From contig NC_060887.1 of assembly GCF_014805685.1 (NCBI RefSeq), positions 8,901,463 through 8,965,462 of the forward strand: a stretch of 64,000 nucleotides of DNA. Direction: 5' to 3'. The translations under genes were made by a program, and so were the position numbers. The notes under the pieces are model-generated. The model did not search any database. It was not told the origin of the DNA and was given only the letters and a program-made list of their open reading frames with translations. Positions 61,557-64,000 of this stretch are shown in pieces (the first letter of the stretch is position 1; every line of letters begins with the position of its first letter). Source of the stretch: Silurus meridionalis (lineage: Eukaryota > Chordata > Actinopteri > Siluriformes > Siluridae).

Positions 61557-62481
61557 GACACACAGATGTACAGAAAGACAGACATAAAGACAGCAGTACA
61601 GGCTGACAGTTGTACAGACAGACACACAGATGTAGAGAAAGAAAGACAAACATACAGACAGACAGAGACACAGATGTACAGAAGGACAGAAAGACAGACA
61701 CACAGATGTAGAGAAAGACAGACATACAGACTGGTGTTGATCCTTTTTTCTGAAACAGCAATGCTTCATCATGTTTTATTTTTTACATATCCGAATCAGG
61801 GATTCAACCTTCTGATAAAAGAACCTCTTCCAATTTCAGAAGCACTCATATGAAGGCTGTCAGTATCCACACCTTATATATTTATCAATATTTCAGTGTA
61901 ATAGATTCTGTGTCTCTGCAAAACAAAATATCTGTCCACCCGGTCAATTCTTACACTCACTTACCTGAAGACAACCCGTCATCGCAGTCCTCGTCTTCAG
62001 TCAAGTCGTCATCGTAATCATCTGCTTCTTCGTCGCCATCTTCCTCCTCCTCGTCCTCATCTTCCTCCTCCACGTTTTCTTCTTCGTCCCCTGAAACCAC
62101 AACGTCGATCTGAGCTCCTTCGTCCACGAACTCGTCTTGTTTTCCTTGATCTTCGTCCATTTTTTTTTTCTTCTCCTTTATTAGTGGCTCATCCGCCATC
62201 TCATCATGCCAAGGATGCTGCCTTTTTTCTCCCACATGCCCACTTTGTTCTTCGCAATCAGTGAAAGTCTTGGTGCATCCCCCCGCATCAGTCTCTGTGG
62301 GATCTACAGGAACTAAAGTGCCATTAACCTGAGAGCCATGATCACTGGGAAAGGAGTTTGAAGAGACAACAGATCCGAGATCTGGCTCTGTTTCCTCATC
62401 CCCAAGGGTTTCCACCCGCCTTGGACACGACCATGATGTTGCCCTGAAAGTTGATAATGATGAGGTTGTTAATGGTGGTGG

Positions 62482-62515
<34 letters not shown>

Positions 62516-62628
62516 GCATATTCCAGGTCTGACGTCTGCTGTGTCTCTTTCTGCTTCAAAACTTGAAAATCCCAGCTAGAAAAGCCCAACTCTGTTAGCT
62601 GGATGTCTATAGTCAGCTCTGAAGACAT
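55831..62628 (-). CDS. Multi-C2H2 zinc-finger protein, probable nuclear DNA-binding factor
   Basis: Exon A, 62628-61965, encodes 221 residues. It has an N-terminal segment MSSELTIDIQLTELGFSSWD, a Ser run encoded by a TCA microsatellite (62480-62513 region), and a long Asp/Glu-rich tail. Exon B, 59810-58843 (phase 1 in, 0 out), encodes 11 zinc fingers at about residues 229-540. Most are C2H2; three end in His-x-Cys or Cys (C2HC-like): YTCIRCKRHF..., LQCVACLGIF... and CLCQECGLGF.... Exon C starts at 56948 with a basic, NLS-like patch (IATKKQKKDANPKKKE). The remaining frame, ending at 55831, holds a last finger, MQCEVCGEMISEKDLDQHNG. Two frames overlap at 56481-56582. Either a 95-nt intron (56627-56533, GTAAGT...AAAAG, phase 0) joins them or there is a frameshift. 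About 900 residues in all. I do not recognise the orthologue. Confidence 0.8.
56533..56627 (-). other. Candidate 95-nt mini-intron (or frameshift zone) in the zinc-finger gene
   Basis: A consensus donor (TCT|GTAAGTA) ends a codon exactly, and AAAAG|CGG starts a codon of the downstream frame, so splicing is phase-consistent. The acceptor tract is weak. Reading through keeps a coding-like segment (SNILIPLTS) that echoes nearby PLVMLLPVS and IHIPLAL motifs. An alternative is therefore a coding exon with an indel. Confidence 0.45.
56949..58842. other. Zinc-finger gene intron with hAT-like debris
   Basis: A (CA)n run lies at 58022-58049. From 58053, 'taggggtgtaacaaata', and near 58760, 'ccgaaattgaaccgtaccgt', recall the ends of a fish hAT MITE (TAGGGGTGTAAC...GGTTCGGTAC). 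The plus-strand frame 57473-57802 has no recognisable protein. Confidence 0.4.
60360..60810 (+). pseudogene. LINE (L2-like) open-reading-frame C-terminus and 3' end
   Basis: The frame 60381-60695 reads LPVRFRIDFKILTYEAPHGT, then APHLLTAYTPNLHSTDSGLL, close to the end of L2-type LINE proteins ('LPVxxRIxFKILxLTYKALHG'). The 3' end 'gaaagtgctttgagatgcta' plus 'gaggggctataaaaatg' and ATT repeats is the usual tail. Confidence 0.8.
61310..61735 (+). repeat. ACAG-rich minisatellite with higher-order repeat
   Basis: Degenerate (ACAG)n/'cacagatgtacagaaa' units. A longer block ('agacataaagacagcagtac' to 'gacacacagatgtagagaaa') occurs at about 61461-61530 and again at about 61581-61650. The long open frames on both strands are by-products of the repeat. 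Confidence 0.85.
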
Positions 62629-62634
62629 GTCTAC

Positions 62635-62835
62635 CTGTTATGGAAGAGATCAAACATGACATCAGGAGAACATAAGCTTACACCATGATTTTTACATGCA
62701 TCGCGGAAGTGAGTCATGAACGTGCTGCTTTACCCTGTGCACCAAAACAGCCCGGGCTCGTTCACAGCAGCTAGCTAATCCTGCTAGCTATCCAGCACGC
62801 CGCTTTATTTCAGATTTCCACTTTCACAGACGGTT
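62635..62835 (-). promoter_or_regulatory. Likely 5' UTR intron end and promoter region of the zinc-finger gene
   Basis: The acceptor TCTTCCATAACAG ends at 62635, six bases before the ATG, so an untranslated exon should lie upstream. 62690-62830 is the only GC- and CpG-bearing patch nearby (GCGGCGTGCTGG, GAGCCCGGGC on the minus strand), with a CACAG|GGTAAAG donor-like site near 62733. The transcription start is not placed. Confidence 0.35.
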
Positions 62836-62939
62836 CATGCACAAGCTGTCCGACATTTCTTTTTTTCACAATGTGCCCAATTATTCCCTAATACGCCAAA
62901 AACATATTTTACAATGTAAAAATGTGAGGTATTTGTATA

Positions 62940-63065
62940 TACTCGCTGTGCTTGTTGTTCTTCTTCGCTGTCGTCATCTGCTTCTTCGGTGGTGTTTATT
63001 TTTGGCGGTAGGTGGGACGGGGTAACGTGTGACACCGCCATCTAATGGCCTGGAGGAACGAGAGG
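62940..63065. repeat. Dispersed fish repeat end ('cttcttcggtggtgttt' type)
   Basis: 'tcatctgcttcttcggtggt', 'ggcggtaggtgggacgg' and 'caccgccatctaatggcctg' form a block I recall as recurrent near fish gene starts. It may also supply an untranslated exon. The frame MAVSHVTPSHLPP on the minus strand lies in it. Confidence 0.35.
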
Positions 63066-63285
63066 GCAGAAATATACATACACACAATATTACACAATCT
63101 TCAGGTTATTAAAAATGTGCCATTTGCGATCTGTTGCTGTAAACATTTAATATGTTGTATAGACAGCTGTGGCTACCAGGTAAGGCAAACATCATCAGGG
63201 GGAGAAATCAATCCAAATCTATCAGATATGTTGGTGTAATTCAATCTTTAAAAGAAATAACACACCAGGGAGTTTAGGAATTTCA
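63066..63285. other. Intergenic, nothing recognised
   Basis: No feature seen. Confidence 0.4.
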
Positions 63286-63680
63286 TATGTATATGTATAT
63301 GAAGATGTATTTCCCTGGTAAAGGTGAACATGACTATATGTTTTGTGACTTTTCCAGCCATATAAAGGTCTTCCACAAACAGTTACTACAACGTCGGAGG
63401 CACACAATTGTACAGAATGTATTTGGTCGCGGTAGCATTGGATTATCCCTCATGCTTTACATGGGTTGGAGTGAAAGTCTTTTGAAACCCTTCTCAGATG
63501 AGTGGAGGTTATTATACTTTACGTGATCTGATGGTATACAAACTTATGACTTTTCCATCAGAGATCCAGTGTCTAAAGCACTAAACTATTGTTAGATCAA
63601 AAAGGTCCAGAGTAATGGTTTTATTGGTTTATATGGATGTTCATCGGGGGTCCACATACTACTTTTCGCCATATAGTTTA
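63286..63680 (+). mobile_element. MITE family B copy, degenerate
   Basis: 'acttttccagccatataaag', 'ggaggcacacaattgtacag', 'catgggttggagtgaaagtc' and 'gggggtccacatactacttt' follow the family B order, ending near 'gccatatagttt'. Confidence 0.6.
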
Positions 63681-63696
63681 TTTTAAACATGGTTAC

Positions 63697-64000
63697 TGTT
63701 ACAACCCTTTTGCTTTTGTTATTTCTCTGTGCTCGGGTTTTCTGCGTCACGTGCAGACAACGTCATCCGATTGGCTCCAGCAGGCTGATTGCTGCTGTCT
63801 ACTGATTGGTGCGCCTCACTATAAAAGCCACGTCATCACTTCCAGAAACTTTTTTTTTTTTTTTGGCGGTGTGGTGGTTGGGCGAGGAGCTCAGAACTTG
63901 TGCTAGATTTTGGGATAAAGTTTTTTTTTTTTTTTTTTTTGGGGGAGATTGACTGTTTGATTGATTGAAAGTTGTTTGCTCACTTTAAACCTTTTATTTA
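63697..64000 (+). mobile_element. Start of an LTR running off the window
   Basis: Opens TGTTACAACCCTTTTGCTTT, the same opening as the solo LTR at 10984. It contains a TATAAAAG box (63820-63827) preceded by CCAAT-like 'gattggctccagcag' and 'ctgattggtgcgcc' motifs, then T-runs near 63849 and 63923. The promoter-like order fits the U3 region of an LTR. The end and any internal coding lie outside the window. Confidence 0.5.
63820..63827 (+). promoter_or_regulatory. TATA box of the right-edge LTR
   Basis: TATAAAAG preceded by two reverse or direct CCAAT-type motifs within 70 bp, giving a coherent pol II promoter layout. Confidence 0.45.

Larger units (their letters stand above)
59811..61964. other. 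Zinc-finger gene intron with LINE end and minisatellite
   Basis: Holds a T-run (60080-60107), the LINE 3' end (60360-60810) and the ACAG-rich minisatellite (61310-61735), each listed separately. The rest shows nothing. Confidence 0.6.

Noticed and set aside
61247..61772. Long open frames on both strands (up to 162 residues) rich in Cys/Leu/Ser or Thr/Asp/Arg
   Set aside because: They are by-products of the ACAG-rich minisatellite; the same repeat is open in several frames.
62835..63041. Minus-strand frame MAVSHVTPSHLPP... upstream of the zinc-finger gene as an alternative N-terminus
   Set aside because: Lies in what appears to be a dispersed fish repeat, and no consensus donor joins it in frame to the next exon. 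It may still be untranslated exon sequence.

Overview
The window looks like vertebrate, specifically teleost, nuclear DNA. It is AT-rich and intron-bearing, with long TG, TA, CTAT and GATA microsatellites. It carries many fish-type transposons: Tc1/mariner, hAT/Tol2-like, piggyBac, BEL/Pao, LINEs and tRNA-derived SINEs. One dispersed repeat ending in runs of AATTG is, to my knowledge, especially common in catfish and relatives, so an otophysan (perhaps catfish) source is my inference. I ran no database search.

Three protein-coding genes can be supported, all on the minus strand. (1) tyrobp (DAP12), five short exons at 34342-35277, predicted 108 aa with signal peptide, CxxC, Asp-containing membrane helix and a perfect ITAM. 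(2) hcst (DAP10), four exons at 48062-52054, predicted 81 aa with signal peptide, Asp-containing helix and a YMNV tail motif. (3) A multi-C2H2 zinc-finger gene at 55831-62628, with an acidic N-terminal exon, an 11-finger exon, and a Lys/Ser-rich C-terminal part carrying one more finger. Its C-terminal part needs either a 95-nt mini-intron or a frameshift. No continuous frame exposes either adaptor gene; both were assembled from splice sites and matching phases. A weak fourth candidate (two exons, 96 aa, unrecognised) lies at 54066-55192.

Layout. 1-22.8 kb: no gene recognised, scattered transposon remnants, a solo LTR carrying a hAT insertion (11-12.6 kb), and two low-repeat stretches that could be conserved noncoding DNA. 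22.9-26.6 kb: a broken BEL/Pao retroelement. 27-33.5 kb: LINE pieces, microsatellites and a 4.1-kb Tol2-like element holding an array of tRNA-like units. 34-35.3 kb: tyrobp. 37.2-47.9 kb: a piggyBac relic, a split LINE, a duplicated segment with two hAT insertions, and Tc1 relics. 48-52 kb: hcst with a 3.5-kb repeat-filled intron. 55.8-62.6 kb: the zinc-finger gene. The right edge is the start of an LTR running out of the window.

Together, tyrobp and hcst encode the two transmembrane adaptors that pair through a membrane aspartate with a basic residue of activating immune receptors on NK and myeloid cells (known from mammals). DAP12 signals through an ITAM and DAP10 through a YxxM/YxN tail. 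The two genes are neighbours in mammals too, where they are divergent and very close. Here they lie head-to-tail about 12.8 kb apart, the gap filled by transposons.
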